From contig NZ_FUWZ01000006.1 of NCBI RefSeq assembly GCF_900167135.1, positions 310,001 to 374,000 on the forward strand: a DNA stretch of 64,000 nt. The letters are read 5' to 3'. This DNA is from Chitinophaga eiseniae (lineage in GTDB: Bacteria; Bacteroidota; Bacteroidia; Chitinophagales; Chitinophagaceae). Under the pieces are notes generated by a model. That model was given only the letters and a program-made list of their open reading frames with translations, was not told the DNA's origin and ran no database searches. Each line of letters begins with the position of its first letter. Position 1 is the stretch's first letter. The position numbers and the translations under genes are program-made. Below, piece by piece: positions 53,142 through 61,807 of this stretch.

Positions 53142-54233
53142 TTACTTTCTCCACTGGAAATAAAAACAGCTGCCCTCTCCTTTTACCGATTCCACCCATA
53201 CTTTGCCGCCTTGTGTTTCCACCAGCAGTTTCAGGATATTGAGACCAATACCGGTCCCTTTGCCATTGTCATCGTCGTTGTCTACTTTTTCAAACAGGCG
53301 GAAAATCCGTTCGTTGTCTTTGTCGGCTATCCCTGGCCCATTGTCCTTAACAAAAAACTCATAGTATTCGCCTTTATCCTCTCCGCCTATACTGATTTCC
53401 ACCTGCGGTTTATCCACATATTTAATAGCGTTGCTGATCAGGTTCTGGAATACCTGTTGCAGCTTCTGGCGGCTGGTATATAAAACAGGGAGGTCGTCAG
53501 TTATCTGTATATGCACATTGGCCGGCGGGAACAACAGCTGTACCAGTGTAGCCAGCAATTCTTTCACTGCTACCAGTTCCTCCGGCTGGTTGTCCTGGTG
53601 CGCGCGGCTGTATTCCAGGATAGCGGAGATCATATCTGCCAGCTTATGGGAAGCGTCTACCGCCATGTCTACGAAAGAAAGCAGTTCCGTGGACTGCTGC
53701 AGCTCCTCTTCTTCACGGAGGATCAGCAGCAGGCTGGTAATGCCGGACAGCGGTGATTTCAGGTCGTGGGCCACCACGTGCATAAAACGCTCCAGTTGCC
53801 CGTTGATCTGCTCTTTGGCTTTCAGCGCCATTTTCAACTCGCGCTGAGAATAATACAGCCGTTCGAAGACATCCACTTTGGCGCGGGTAAGATGTTTGTG
53901 CAGGGGTTTGGGAAGGTAGTCTACCGCCCCTTTCTCAAAACCTTTCAGCATATCTTCTTCGTCTTTGTTGGTGGCCGTTACAAAAATGACGGAGATATCT
54001 TTTGTCTGCGGATGAGCTTTCAGCTGGCGGGCCACCTCATAGCCGTCCATGTCCGGCATCTGCACGTCGAGCATTACCAGGCCTATATCATCCTGCTCCC
54101 TGGCGATATCCAGGGCTTCCCGGCCGGTGGTGGCCAGTACAAATGTCCGTCCTTCTGTTTCGAGCATACGCTGCAATACCAAAAGATTGGCTTTGTGGTC
54201 ATCTACCAGTAATATCTTAAACTTCGTGGTCAT
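53142..54233 (-). CDS. Response-regulator/histidine-kinase hybrid without sensor domain
   Basis: 363 aa. The N-terminal receiver domain has the acidic pocket (LLVDDHK), phospho-acceptor Asp56 in LDVQMPDMDGYEV and the conserved lysine in YLPKPL. The kinase part follows: H box HVVAHDLKSPLSG with His156, N box NLISNAIKY, and G boxes VKDNGPGIAD and GKGTGIGLNI. There is no membrane segment, so it is a cytoplasmic kinase controlled by its own receiver. The start at 54233 was chosen because a -7 promoter element lies at 54252-54259. It is divergent from the response regulator at 54354. Confidence 0.92.
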   Translation of the reverse strand: MTTKFKILLVDDHKANLLVLQRMLETEGRTFVLATTGREALDIAREQDDIGLVMLDVQMPDMDGYEVARQLKAHPQTKDISVIFVTATNKDEEDMLKGFEKGAVDYLPKPLHKHLTRAKVDVFERLYYSQRELKMALKAKEQINGQLERFMHVVAHDLKSPLSGITSLLLILREEEELQQSTELLSFVDMAVDASHKLADMISAILEYSRAHQDNQPEELVAVKELLATLVQLLFPPANVHIQITDDLPVLYTSRQKLQQVFQNLISNAIKYVDKPQVEISIGGEDKGEYYEFFVKDNGPGIADKDNERIFRLFEKVDNDDDNGKGTGIGLNILKLLVETQGGKVWVESVKGEGSCFYFQWRK

Positions 54234-54251
54234 AACTAAAATAATCCATCG

Positions 54252-54259
54252 CAAATATA
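54252..54259 (-). promoter_or_regulatory. -7 promoter element of the hybrid kinase gene
   Basis: TATATTTG on the reverse strand matches TAnnTTTG exactly, about 19 bases before the ATG at 54233. The -33 region is weak. Confidence 0.5.
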
Positions 54260-54353
54260 GGGCTTAAAAATGCAGACATTTACATATAATCCCTATCTTT
54301 ATTATACTGAATACAGTGACCATAACCGCCATGAGTAACCGCTAATCGAGTAT

Positions 54354-54731
54354 ATGTATAAGATTCTTGTTATTGAAGATGATGAAGTAATGCCCAAAAT
54401 TATTGAGCGGATCCTTCATAAGGAAGCCTATCAGCTGGACCATGTTGTCAATGGGAAAGAGGCTATCAAAAAGCTGGAAGAAACCAACTATGGATACGAC
54501 CTGATCATTACAGACATCATGATGCCGTACGCCAATGGCTTTGAGATCCTCAGTAGGGTGAAAGGCAGAAAGGAAGGCAAACCAATTGCCGTTATCATTG
54601 TTTCCAATGCGGGCAACGAGGATATGATCCTGGAAGGGTTTAAGCTGGGGGCGGACGACTTTCTCAAGAAGCCGGTCATCCCCGGTGAACTGCTGATCCG
54701 GGTAAAACGGTTGCTGATGCAGTATCAGTAA
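54354..54731 (+). CDS. Single-domain response regulator
   Basis: 125 aa, a receiver domain only. Acidic pocket VIEDDEV, phospho-acceptor Asp54 in IITDIMMPYANGF, and the conserved lysine in FLKKPVIPGEL are present. No output domain. It starts the block that continues into the HEAT protein and glycosyltransferases and probably relays signals from the divergent kinase to the polysaccharide machinery by protein contact. Confidence 0.92.
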   Translation: MYKILVIEDDEVMPKIIERILHKEAYQLDHVVNGKEAIKKLEETNYGYDLIITDIMMPYANGFEILSRVKGRKEGKPIAVIIVSNAGNEDMILEGFKLGADDFLKKPVIPGELLIRVKRLLMQYQ

Positions 54732-54778
54732 TTATCCCCATTGCCACGCGTTATTTTTATTGACCATTTCCTGCGACC

Positions 54779-55924
54779 ATGAAAACCATACCGGCTTTTT
54801 TTTCGGCTACGGTGGATCAGTTCCGTTATGCCCCGCTCGTCATTCAGATCGCGGTAGCTTTTACCGTGATAGCCGTTTCGATGACGGCCATCGCCTATAT
54901 CTCCATCCTGATCAACCGCTACCGGAGCTACCGGCGGGACAAAAAGCTGGCGGCTTTACACCCGATGATCGATGATTTGCTCACCGAACATATATTAATG
55001 AACGAAGCGCTGTATACCGATGAACCGGTAGAGGCTGCTGTTCCGGTGGAAGTATTTGACAAACCTGTTTTTGAAAAGAGGTGGGCGCGGCAGGTGCTGA
55101 TACAGCGGCTGATGCAATACCGCGACAACGTGCAGGGCGCCATGGGCGGCCAGCTGCGTAGTCTCTACCTGCAGCTGGGGCTCGACAAGGACTCGCTTAA
55201 GAAGCTGAAGTCCAGCCGCTGGAACCATAAAATACAGGCGCTCGGAGAGCTCACCAATATGGACGTGCCTATCGCCGATGTGATCATCCTTCCGTTAACG
55301 AATAGCCGTAACCGTGAGTTACGCGCCACTGCCCGGCACGCCTATATCAAACTGAGCAAAAACGAGCCTTTCAAATTTTTTGACGTCGCCACGGAGCCGT
55401 TGCTGCTCTGGGACCAGGTGGAGCTGTTCCGTATTATCTCCACCACAGACCGTATCTCCATTCCGAACTTCGCCCAGTGGATCACCTACTCTTCCAATAA
55501 AAGCATTATCTCTTTCTGCCTGAAGCTGGTAGAACACTACCAGCAGTTAAGCGCCGTGCCTGCTGTTATAAAGCTGCTGGACACCCGCGACCACTACCTG
55601 AGGGCCAATGCCATCAATTGCCTCGGTAAGCTGAGGATTGAACATGTGGAAGATAAACTGCTGAGCATGTACGACAGTCAGCCGCACCATTGCAGGACAG
55701 AAATACTGAAGGCTTTCGGGCGCATCAGTAGTGGGAAACAGGTAGAATTCCTCCGGCAGGAGTTCCTGCATTCCTCGGATTTCGAGATCCGTAAACACGC
55801 CGCCAAATCGCTGATCAACAATCAATGGGCCGCCGGCCCCGTTATCCAGGAGTTGGTAGATACCGCTACCCGGGAGAACAAACTGATCCTGAAACATTGT
55901 ATGAACCCGTTAATCAAATTCTAG
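54779..55924 (+). CDS. Membrane-anchored HEAT-repeat protein
   Basis: 381 aa. One membrane helix at about 20-43 (LVIQIAVAFTVIAVSMTAIA) is followed by a cytoplasmic alpha-solenoid: repeated helix pairs such as IQALGELTNMDVPIADVIIL, LRANAINCLGKLRIEHVEDK and IRKHAAKSLINNQWAAGPVI. HEAT proteins of this type stand next to GT2 synthases in many Bacteroidota and Proteobacteria and may scaffold or regulate the synthase. It ends six bases before the first GT2 gene. Confidence 0.8.
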   Translation: MKTIPAFFSATVDQFRYAPLVIQIAVAFTVIAVSMTAIAYISILINRYRSYRRDKKLAALHPMIDDLLTEHILMNEALYTDEPVEAAVPVEVFDKPVFEKRWARQVLIQRLMQYRDNVQGAMGGQLRSLYLQLGLDKDSLKKLKSSRWNHKIQALGELTNMDVPIADVIILPLTNSRNRELRATARHAYIKLSKNEPFKFFDVATEPLLLWDQVELFRIISTTDRISIPNFAQWITYSSNKSIISFCLKLVEHYQQLSAVPAVIKLLDTRDHYLRANAINCLGKLRIEHVEDKLLSMYDSQPHHCRTEILKAFGRISSGKQVEFLRQEFLHSSDFEIRKHAAKSLINNQWAAGPVIQELVDTATRENKLILKHCMNPLIKF

Positions 55925-55930
55925 CTGCTG

Positions 55931-57385
55931 ATGGACATTACCTTCTGGGAAATACTCAGGAATATATTTGAGGCCGGTATTTTTGTTTACGGCGCCGTGC
56001 TGCTGGGTACCTACGCCCTGTTAGCGCTGTTTTCCATCATTGCCGTGCGGGCCTACGCCAAAAAGGGAGCGTCACAGCAAGTGGAGGTACTCCTCAAATC
56101 CCCGCTGGCGCCGGGTATCACCGTGCTGGCCCCTGCCTTTAACGAAGGGCTGACGATCATCTATAACGTGCGCTCGCTCATGACGTTGATCTATCCCCGT
56201 TATGAAATCATCGTCATCAATGACGGCAGCACAGACAACAGCCTGGAGCAACTCATCGAAGCTTTTGAACTCGTGCCGGTGGACTTCGCCTATAATGTGA
56301 AGATCCCTACGCAGCCGGTGCGTCATATCTATAAATCCACTAATCCCGCATATGCGCTGCTCACCATCATTGATAAGGTGAACGGCAAGAGCAAGGCAGA
56401 TGCGGTGAATGCGGGTATTAACGCTGCATCATATGACTATTTTGTATGTACCGACGTGGACTGTATCCTACATGAGCATACGTTGATGGAGCTTATCAAA
56501 CCGGTGATGCAGGAACCGCACAAACGTGTGATCGCCACCGGCGCCACACTCCGTATCGCCAACTCCTGCGAGTTCGACCAGGGGGTGATGACCCGGATGC
56601 GGCCGCCACGACAGCTGTTGCCCCGTTTCCAGGAAGTGGAATATATCCGCGCCTTTGTACTGGGTAAAATGGGCTGGAGCCTGATCAATTGTGTTCCTAA
56701 CGTGTCCGGCGGTCTTGGATTGTTTGACAAGGAGGTGGCTATCCGCTGCGGCGGGTATGACTTCAGCTCTTTCGGGGAAGACATGGAACTGATGACCCGT
56801 ATGTGCCGTTACGCCTGCGACAACAAAATCGACTATGCCATCCGGTATGTTCCCCGTACGCTTTGCTGGACAGAAGCGCCGGTAACAGTACGTATCTTCG
56901 GCCGGCAGCGTACCCGCTGGGCCAGGGGCCTGGCACAGCTGATGCATGCGCACTTCAGTATGTTTATGCATCCCCGTTATGGCCGTATGGGCATGGTCAT
57001 TTTTCCGTACAACTTCTTTTTCGAGCTGCTGGCGCCTATTGTAGAAGCGGTAGGTATTATATTTTATATCGCCGGCGCGGTGCTGGGGCTGATCAACTGG
57101 CCCACAGCGCTGTTACTGCTGTTATTCATATATACGTATTCCGTGATGATCACCACCCTGGCTATCCTGTGGGACCAGCTGACGTTCCGTTATTATAAGA
57201 GCTGGCGGGAAGTGATCTATCTCTGCGCCACCCCGCTGATGGAAATGTTTTTGTATCACCCGCTGATCGTGTTTTTTTCGCTGCGGGGGTATTATCATTT
57301 CCTCAGTAAGAAAAAGAGCAGCTGGGGTAACATGCAGCGGCGTGGTTTCCAGCAACAGGCTTCCGGCACCGCCGCTGCCAATTGA
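55931..57385 (+). CDS. Processive GT2 glycosyltransferase A (BcsA/PgaC/HasA-like)
   Basis: 484 aa. An N-terminal helix (about 17-40) precedes the GT2 domain with VINDGSTDNS (Asp98), FVCTDVDCI (Asp175, Asp177), FGEDMELMTR (catalytic acid at 283/284) and GRQRTRW (Q-x-x-R-W at 326-330), the D,D,D,QxxRW set of processive synthases. Three or four helices follow at 350-460. It should polymerise a beta-linked polysaccharide and push it across the inner membrane. It is a close paralogue of the next gene. No PilZ domain is present. Confidence 0.9.
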   Translation: MDITFWEILRNIFEAGIFVYGAVLLGTYALLALFSIIAVRAYAKKGASQQVEVLLKSPLAPGITVLAPAFNEGLTIIYNVRSLMTLIYPRYEIIVINDGSTDNSLEQLIEAFELVPVDFAYNVKIPTQPVRHIYKSTNPAYALLTIIDKVNGKSKADAVNAGINAASYDYFVCTDVDCILHEHTLMELIKPVMQEPHKRVIATGATLRIANSCEFDQGVMTRMRPPRQLLPRFQEVEYIRAFVLGKMGWSLINCVPNVSGGLGLFDKEVAIRCGGYDFSSFGEDMELMTRMCRYACDNKIDYAIRYVPRTLCWTEAPVTVRIFGRQRTRWARGLAQLMHAHFSMFMHPRYGRMGMVIFPYNFFFELLAPIVEAVGIIFYIAGAVLGLINWPTALLLLLFIYTYSVMITTLAILWDQLTFRYYKSWREVIYLCATPLMEMFLYHPLIVFFSLRGYYHFLSKKKSSWGNMQRRGFQQQASGTAAAN

Positions 57386-57408
57386 TCAGTTTTTAAATTG
57401 CCGATATA

Positions 57409-58905
57409 GTGGAATGGTTTAAAGATTTTTATGAAGGCTTCATTTTTGTGTTTGGCTGCGTGATGCTGCTGATGTATGCCTTGCTGGCCCTGCTCTCGTT
57501 GCGGGGCATTCTGCGGTTCCAGCGCAGCCATAGCTATGTGGACTATACGAAGATGCTGGACTCCCCCCTGGCGCCCGGCATCTCGGTAATTGCGCCGGCT
57601 TTCAACGAAGGCGTGACCATCATCGCCAACGTGCGTTCCCTGCTGACGCTGGTGTATCCCAAATACGAAGTGATCATCATCAACGATGGCAGTACCGACG
57701 ACACCCTCGATAAGCTCATCAGAGAATTTGAGTTACAGGAAGTGGACTTCGCCTACAACGAGCGGATCAAATCGCAGCCAGTGAAACGTGTCTTCAAATC
57801 TGTCAACAATGTTTACGATAAACTGCTGGTCATTGATAAGGTGAACGGCAAGAGCAAAGCGGATGCTTCCAATGCCGGCATCAACGCCGCCGCATACGAT
57901 TATTTTCTCTGCACCGATGTGGACAGTATCCTGGAAAAAGACACCCTGTTGAGGCTCATCAAACCTTTTATGGACGAAGAACACCAACGGGTCAAAGCCG
58001 TGGGTGAACCCTGTCCGGAATGTGGTTATGTACACTTTGAAGAAGACAGTGTGCGGGTGATTGCGACCGGCGCTACTTTACGGCTGGCCAACTCCTGCGA
58101 GGTGGACGAAGGGGTGATCACCCGTGTGAGGCCGCCCCGGCAGTGGCTGCCCCGCTTCCAGGAAATGGAATACATCCGCGCCTATGTGCTCGGCAAAATG
58201 GGCTGGAGCCTGATCAACTGCGTCCCTAACGTATCCGGCGGCCTCGGCCTGTTCGATAAAGAAGTGGCCATTAAAGCCGGCGGGTACGACAGCCAGTCCT
58301 TCGCAGAAGATATGGACATCGTGACCCGCATGTGTACCTACATGATCGACAACAAACTAAAATACGCCATCCGCTATATTCCCACTTCCCAGTGCTGGAC
58401 GGAAGGCCCGCCGAACCTGAAAGTGTTCGGCCGCCAACGTACCCGCTGGGGCCGTGGCCTGGCGGAGATCATCACCATGCACCGCAAAGTCCTTTTTCAC
58501 CCGAGATACAAACAACTGGGGATGGTGGTGCTGCCCTACAATTTCTTTTTTGAATTCCTGGCGCCCATTATTGAGTTCACCGGCATCCTGTTTTATATCT
58601 ACCTGATCGTCACCAGCCAGATCAACTGGCATTACGCCCTGATATTATTACTTTTTGTATACCTGTATTCCGTGATGATCACCACGCTGGCGGTGTGGTG
58701 GGACCATATGACCTTCCATTATTACAAGACCTGGCGGGAAGTGATAGGACTGGCCCTGATGGCTTTTCTGGAACCGTTGTTCTATCATCCGCTGATCGTC
58801 TTTTTTGCATTGAAGGGCTATTATTATTTCCTGACCGGCAAAAAACACTCCTGGGGCAATATGCAGCGCCAGGGCTTTGGTAAAAAGAAAACCGCAAACG
58901 CTTAG
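57409..58905 (+). CDS. Processive GT2 glycosyltransferase B with a CPEC-containing insertion
   Basis: 498 aa from a GTG start, the only in-frame start that keeps the N-terminal helix (WFKDFYEGFIFVFG). The same motifs as synthase A are present: IINDGSTDDT, CTDVDSIL, AEDMDIVTR and GRQRTRW. The two align almost without gaps except at residues 195-215, where this protein carries about 20 extra residues with GEPCPECGYVHFEEDS (Cys202, Cys205), placed between the second and third catalytic aspartates. It begins 24 bp after synthase A, so the pair probably arose by tandem duplication. Confidence 0.9.
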   Translation: MEWFKDFYEGFIFVFGCVMLLMYALLALLSLRGILRFQRSHSYVDYTKMLDSPLAPGISVIAPAFNEGVTIIANVRSLLTLVYPKYEVIIINDGSTDDTLDKLIREFELQEVDFAYNERIKSQPVKRVFKSVNNVYDKLLVIDKVNGKSKADASNAGINAAAYDYFLCTDVDSILEKDTLLRLIKPFMDEEHQRVKAVGEPCPECGYVHFEEDSVRVIATGATLRLANSCEVDEGVITRVRPPRQWLPRFQEMEYIRAYVLGKMGWSLINCVPNVSGGLGLFDKEVAIKAGGYDSQSFAEDMDIVTRMCTYMIDNKLKYAIRYIPTSQCWTEGPPNLKVFGRQRTRWGRGLAEIITMHRKVLFHPRYKQLGMVVLPYNFFFEFLAPIIEFTGILFYIYLIVTSQINWHYALILLLFVYLYSVMITTLAVWWDHMTFHYYKTWREVIGLALMAFLEPLFYHPLIVFFALKGYYYFLTGKKHSWGNMQRQGFGKKKTANA

Positions 58906-58922
58906 TACAAACTTTTTTATAG

Positions 58923-61799
58923 ATGAGGACACCCGTGTTGAAATATGTTTTCCTGATCGCCGCCACCGTTGCAGTACTGCCGGCCATGGCGCAGAACAAC
59001 CGTAAAAGCAGGGCTGCTGAAACGCTTTACGACGACGCCGTCAAAGCCACACGGGCCAAACAGTACCCCGAGGCGATCCGCCTCTCCCGCCAGGCACTGG
59101 ACCTGCAGCCGGACTTTGTGGACCAGCAGCTGCTGCTGGGAAGACTGTACCAGCTTACCAATCAGCACGACAGCGCCCGAAAGTATATCCGGCAGGTATT
59201 GACCACCGCCCCCCGATACAGGGACGCCTATCTGTATGCCATCAATATTGAACTGGCGCAACAACAATACGAGGAAGCCGAATGTTATGCAGATATGGCA
59301 TTGGGATATTTCAACGGCGACCGCGAGTTTATGCTGAAGAAACTGGGCGTGATGGATGAAGCCCGTAAGTTTTACCAGGGCAGCAACTACGCCAATACGC
59401 TGCTGGACAGGTATGACGCCGACACCGTCGTGCAAAAGGCCGTCACCGGCCACTTCCTGCTGGCGGGCGCCTACTTCCGTAAAAACAACTATAACAACCT
59501 CGCCCGCAGCAATTACGAAAAAGCGCTGATGACCGATCCCTCCAACCAGGAGGCACGGCAGGCACTTACGGGCATGGATATACGCGACAACAACTACAAC
59601 GCCGCGCTGGAACGGATAGAAGCCGAACTGGCCAGCCACCCTAACTCCTACGATTTGCAGATGACCAAGCTGGAGATGCTGCGTGCGATGCACCGCTATC
59701 CCGAAGCGATCAGCCACCTGGAAAACATTGTTAAACGTTTTCCGGGAGACAATAAAGCCCGCAGCCAGCAGGTACCCTTACGCATGGAAGCTGCCGCCTA
59801 CTATACCAACACCGATCCTTACGCGCTTTACCAGGGCATACTGGAAAAGAACCCCGGTAACGCCGAAGCTTTACAGAAGCTGATCGGGCTGAGCATGTCC
59901 CGCGGCGCCTACCGGGAAGCGCTGAACTGGATCAACCTGGGCCTGAAAAATCATCCGGACGATCTCCGGCTGCTGGGCCTGAAAGCAGATATGCTGGAGA
60001 GCGATCGTAAATATACGGAGGCCGCCATACTGGCGGAGAAACTGCTGCAACGCCAGCCCGGCAACGCCACCGAACGCGAACGCCTTGGCCGCCTCTACCT
60101 CGCCAGCGGACGGGAATATCTTGCCCAGCAACAATACCCCGAAGCGCTTCAACAATTCGAAAACGCCCTGCGTGTTACCCCCGGCGACACGACGGCGCCG
60201 GACCTCCTGTCCAATACCTACCTGCTGCAGAAAAAACCGGCGCAGGCCGTCGCCGTGCTGGACAGGGCACTGCAACAGCATCCTGACAACGCACGTTTCC
60301 TGCTGAAAAAAGCCAACATACTGGCAGACATGGGACAGTACGACCAGGCGACAGCTATCCTGGAATCATTGCTGCAGCGCTATCCTGTCAACGGACAATA
60401 CACTGCCTTACTGCAGGACATTCATCTCAGCGCAGGCAGGATATTGTTACAAAACGAAGAGTACGAGCAGGCGAAAAAACAGTTCCAGGCGGTGCTGGCA
60501 CTACAGCCCGGTCAGCCGGAAGCCCTGCAGTACCTCGTCAACGCCGAAAGCGCCATGCAACAGCCGGACAGTGCATTATCCTGGCTGGACCAGGCGTTAG
60601 CCCGCGATCCGCACAACCGTGACCTGCTGTTCAAAAAAGCCGGCATCCTCAGTACCCGTCAGCAATATGCAGCTGCAGGTGCTATTCTCGACAGCCTGCG
60701 GCAGCGATACCCCTTTACCATAAAATACCGTAACGCCTATACGGACAACCTACTGGCCGCAGGAACCGCCGCACAGCGGAATCAGCAGCCGGACAGCGCG
60801 CTGCAGACTTTCAGGCAGGTGCTGGCCATCAACCGGAAAGACTCCGCCGCTTTATTGTATACGATCAACCTGTACAACGGCAAAGGCGCCTATGACAGCG
60901 CGTTGGCATATGCCGGCCAGGGCCTCCGGTATTACCCGAACAATCCTGCTTTCCTGGAGAAAAGGGTAGTTACCCTTGAAAACAAAAAAGACTTTTCAGC
61001 CGCCTCACTGGCTGCAGACTCCCTCCTGCGCTACAACAACACCACGGCCCACAGCGATTATGCGGATTATCTGCGCAGCAAAACACTGAAAAATCAGTTC
61101 GGCCTGTTCTTTTTGCGCTCCAGCTACGACTATGGCACCAGCCGCTGGTACAACATCGCCACCGCCGAATACCGGCGCTTCATCAAACGGGGCAGTTATG
61201 CCGCACGGCTGAACTATGGCGGACGGGCGGCCGAGGGCACCGGTATCATGGGAGAAGCAGAATTGTACTATACGCATTCCCGTCGTACCTATTCGTATGC
61301 CCTTGCCAGTTATGCCAATTCAGATGTGTTCCCCACTGCCAGGCTGGCATATTCCATCTTCCATACGTTTGGTAAAAGCTTTGAAGGAGAACTGGGTGGC
61401 CGTTACCTGAAAACAGACAGCGCCAACATCTACTCCGGCGTGGTATCTGTCGCCAACAGGTTCGATGATTTTTACGTGAACTTCCGGGCTTACTTCATCA
61501 GTGACCAGCCCAATTTTTACACCTCCTTCAACCTGACGACCAGGTATTATATGAACCGGGACCAGGACTACCTGTCACTCATCGCGGGGCTGGGAACTTC
61601 TCCGGATGACCGCAGCCGCCTGGTGCAGTTCCCGCAGTTGTCCGGGTTGCTGACCCGCAGCGTGGGCGCCGGCTACCAGAAAACCATCCGGTACCGCACC
61701 ACCCTGGGACTGTATGGCACCTGGATCAACCAGAAAATCAGTCCCACCGTTTTTCAGAACCAGTACGATATCTTTGTGACGGTACAACGAAAATTCTAA
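58923..61799 (+). CDS. TPR-repeat protein with C-terminal YaiO-type outer-membrane beta-barrel
   Basis: 958 aa with a signal peptide (ending AMAQN). Residues 30-720 are TPR repeats, for example AIRLSRQALDLQPDFVDQQL and AQAVAVLDRALQQHPDNARF. The last 230 residues are a YaiO-like barrel (FGLFFLRSSYDYGTSRWYNI, LYYTHSRRTYSYALASY) ending in an aromatic residue (VTVQRKF). A periplasmic TPR scaffold fused to an outer-membrane barrel is the layout of PgaA, BcsC and similar exporters in synthase-dependent polysaccharide secretion. It starts 17 bp after synthase B. Confidence 0.9.
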   Translation: MRTPVLKYVFLIAATVAVLPAMAQNNRKSRAAETLYDDAVKATRAKQYPEAIRLSRQALDLQPDFVDQQLLLGRLYQLTNQHDSARKYIRQVLTTAPRYRDAYLYAINIELAQQQYEEAECYADMALGYFNGDREFMLKKLGVMDEARKFYQGSNYANTLLDRYDADTVVQKAVTGHFLLAGAYFRKNNYNNLARSNYEKALMTDPSNQEARQALTGMDIRDNNYNAALERIEAELASHPNSYDLQMTKLEMLRAMHRYPEAISHLENIVKRFPGDNKARSQQVPLRMEAAAYYTNTDPYALYQGILEKNPGNAEALQKLIGLSMSRGAYREALNWINLGLKNHPDDLRLLGLKADMLESDRKYTEAAILAEKLLQRQPGNATERERLGRLYLASGREYLAQQQYPEALQQFENALRVTPGDTTAPDLLSNTYLLQKKPAQAVAVLDRALQQHPDNARFLLKKANILADMGQYDQATAILESLLQRYPVNGQYTALLQDIHLSAGRILLQNEEYEQAKKQFQAVLALQPGQPEALQYLVNAESAMQQPDSALSWLDQALARDPHNRDLLFKKAGILSTRQQYAAAGAILDSLRQRYPFTIKYRNAYTDNLLAAGTAAQRNQQPDSALQTFRQVLAINRKDSAALLYTINLYNGKGAYDSALAYAGQGLRYYPNNPAFLEKRVVTLENKKDFSAASLAADSLLRYNNTTAHSDYADYLRSKTLKNQFGLFFLRSSYDYGTSRWYNIATAEYRRFIKRGSYAARLNYGGRAAEGTGIMGEAELYYTHSRRTYSYALASYANSDVFPTARLAYSIFHTFGKSFEGELGGRYLKTDSANIYSGVVSVANRFDDFYVNFRAYFISDQPNFYTSFNLTTRYYMNRDQDYLSLIAGLGTSPDDRSRLVQFPQLSGLLTRSVGAGYQKTIRYRTTLGLYGTWINQKISPTVFQNQYDIFVTVQRKF

Positions 61800-61807
61800 C
61801 CATTTTT

